Source of the DNA: Chryseobacterium sp. Leaf404
Lineage (GTDB): Bacteria; Bacteroidota; Bacteroidia; Flavobacteriales; Weeksellaceae
DNA: 64,000 nucleotides
Direction: 5' to 3'
NCBI RefSeq assembly: GCF_001424145.1
Contig: NZ_LMQM01000010.1
Span: 196,833 to 260,832 of the forward strand
Part shown: one piece after another, positions 63,004 to 64,000 of the stretch
How positions within the stretch are numbered: the stretch's first letter is position 1
Layout: the number at the start of each line of letters is the position of its first letter
Notes under the pieces: model-generated
Told to the model about the DNA's origin: nothing
The model's input: the letters and a program-made list of their open reading frames with translations, nothing else
Databases searched by the model: none
Made by a program: the position numbers and the translations under genes

Positions 63004-63657
63004 TTGAAAGCAACTCTTACCGAAGAAAATTATCTGAAAGCTCTTTTCCATACCGTTGATTCTAATAATAAAGTGACCATCAACGAACTGAGCAAGTTTC
63101 TGGATGTGAAAATGCCCAGTACCAACAATATGATGAAGAAGTTTGCTGAAAAAAACTGGGTAATTTATGAAACTTATAAACCGCTCACCGTCACCTCTTC
63201 GGGAATGCGGGAAGCCGCTTTAGTGGTAAGAAAACACCGTCTAACAGAGATGTTTTTGGTGGAAAAAATGAACTTCGGCTGGGAAAATGTTCATGAGATT
63301 GCCGAGCAGCTTGAACATGTACATTCACAGCTGTTTTTTGATAAAATGGATGAAATTTTAAACTTCCCGAAATATGATCCACATGGAGAACCGATTCCTG
63401 ATAAAAAAGGAAATATCATTGAGCAGGATCTCATACAACTGTCAAACTGTGAAGCAGGCGACAAGGTTGTGTTCACTTCTTTAACACTGTCTGATGATGC
63501 TTTTCTGAATTATCTCACCGATAAAAATCTACTCCTAAACACAGAAATTCTAATTCTTAAAATAGAAAATTTCGACAAATCGATGACGATAGAAATCAAT
63601 GGAGTGAAGGAAATTATCAGTAAAAAAGCAACTGAAAAAATTTTGGTAAAAAAATAA
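63004..63657 (+). CDS. DtxR/MntR-family metal-dependent transcriptional regulator
   Basis: A ~217-aa iron- or manganese-responsive repressor. N-terminal winged helix: TLTEENYLKALFHTVDSNNK, INELSKFLDVKMPSTNNMMK, PLTVTSSGMREAALVVRKH. Dimerisation/metal domain: RLTEMFLVEKMNFGWENVHE, AEQLEHVHSQLFFDKMDEIL, FPKYDPHGEPIPD. A FeoA-like C-terminal domain follows (SNCEAGDKVVFTSL). There is no ATG. TTG at 62971 would overlap the -7 box and operator, so TTG at 63004 is preferred. Fe or Mn response cannot be decided. Confidence 0.88.
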   Translation: MKATLTEENYLKALFHTVDSNNKVTINELSKFLDVKMPSTNNMMKKFAEKNWVIYETYKPLTVTSSGMREAALVVRKHRLTEMFLVEKMNFGWENVHEIAEQLEHVHSQLFFDKMDEILNFPKYDPHGEPIPDKKGNIIEQDLIQLSNCEAGDKVVFTSLTLSDDAFLNYLTDKNLLLNTEILILKIENFDKSMTIEINGVKEIISKKATEKILVKK

Positions 63658-63690
63658 GGACATTTTTCAAATGCCCCTATCCTGTTTTTA
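63658..63690. terminator. Probable terminator between converging genes
   Basis: Stem GGACATTT / AAATGCCC (one mismatch) with a 3-base loop, then a T-rich tract. It lies directly after the regulator's stop codon. Confidence 0.5.
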
Positions 63691-63999
63691 TTAATCTAAA
63701 ACACTCCAGCCCCGTTTAGGATTGTTGTTTGAACTGACTTCCTGCTCAGTAACGATAATATTTTCTTTGCGCTGACCGATGTACTCCAGTTCACTCAACT
63801 TAGAAAAAATTACATCCAGACTTCTCATCAGCAGTTGAATCTGATGAAGATGTTCTCCTGAATTATGATGGTCATAATTAATTTCTGCCACTGTGGAGAG
63901 TTGATTCAAAAGCGTGTGCGGTGCGATTTCGCTCCATTCCAGACTGTAGTTCAGCATTTCTTCCAGTTCTGCAGGAAGAATCATCTGTGTGGAATTGTA
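63691..63999 (-). CDS. Unidentified protein, 3' part
   Basis: The frame is open to the window edge; an internal ATG at 63984 would give 97 aa, but the true start may lie outside. The sequence is helical and charged (EEMLNYSLEWSEIAPHTLLN, then LHQIQLLMRSLDVIFSKLSE), ending PKRGWSVLD. The PHTLLN word is reminiscent of the H-box PHFLFN of LytS-type kinases, but no kinase domain follows, so I do not assign a function. Confidence 0.55.
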   Translation of the reverse strand, partial: YNSTQMILPAELEEMLNYSLEWSEIAPHTLLNQLSTVAEINYDHHNSGEHLHQIQLLMRSLDVIFSKLSELEYIGQRKENIIVTEQEVSSNNNPKRGWSVLD

Positions 64000-64000
64000 G

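Overview
The window is about 64 kb of chromosome from a Flavobacteriia bacterium, most like a Chryseobacterium (Weeksellaceae). The evidence is a low-GC genome with Bacteroidota-type promoters (TTG/TTTG, 17-20 bases, then TAnnTTTG), few Shine-Dalgarno sites, type IX secretion (T9SS) C-terminal tails on two secreted enzymes, menaquinone genes, and many Bacteroidota families (DUF4230, DUF4199, DUF4286, DUF6364, DUF6438, DUF2135). I see no prophage, transposase, rRNA operon or CRISPR array. Most of the window is core housekeeping DNA with a few accessory inserts.

Layout. 1-4.2 kb: histidine operon hisC(partial)-hisB-hisH-hisA-hisF-hisIE, tightly packed with several stop/start overlaps. 4.3-7.6 kb: an NlpC/P60 lipoprotein, dapD and two glycosyltransferases, closed by a strong terminator. 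7.6-9.8 kb (minus): two tandem M28 peptidases, one carrying a T9SS tail. 9.8-13.5 kb (minus): thrS-infC-rpmI-rplT, with infC apparently starting at AUA and a GC-rich repeat between infC and rpmI. 13.6-17.8 kb: an M19 dipeptidase, a four-gene minus-strand operon (NTP pyrophosphohydrolase, thioredoxin-like, DUF4230, small hydrophilic protein) and an acyl-CoA dehydrogenase. 18-23.4 kb: a T9SS-secreted endonuclease I and a lysine catabolic pair (L-lysine 6-transaminase and its semialdehyde dehydrogenase). 23.5-25.4 kb: a GNAT gene, an aspartyl-protease/PDZ lipoprotein, and a duplicated GNAT tail that looks like an insertion or recombination scar. 25.5-31.7 kb: regulator plus RND tripartite efflux operon. 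31.9-37.8 kb: tRNA-Ala(GGC), uvrA, small secreted proteins, a DUF421 protein and a second GNAT. 37.8-45.9 kb: DUF4286, gyrA, a TPR protein, menB, menA, a bestrophin and a UPF0173 hydrolase. 45.9-46.0 kb (minus): the SRP RNA gene, absent from any protein-level view. 46.2-55.6 kb: DUF4199, a DUF6364/PIN toxin-antitoxin pair, a GT2 glycosyltransferase, lipoproteins, phosphoglucomutase, an aminotransferase, a membrane-anchored trypsin-like protease and DUF6438. 55.7-64 kb: a large VIT/vWA/DUF2135 secreted protein, an NAD(P)-binding protein, an orphan MreB-like gene, a non-coding higher-order repeat array, a lipoprotein, a threonine aldolase, and a DtxR/MntR-family regulator with a palindrome over its own -7 box.

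The least explained structure is the B-A-C-A / B-A-C-A repeat array at 60603-61063 downstream of the mreB-like gene. Other points worth follow-up are the AUA start of infC, the GNAT duplication scar, the paired palindromes two helical turns apart on the toxin-antitoxin promoter, the helically phased GTTAAC boxes at 35731-35747, and the TonB-plug-like motif embedded in the VIT protein. All functional calls rest on reading motifs by eye; no database search was run.
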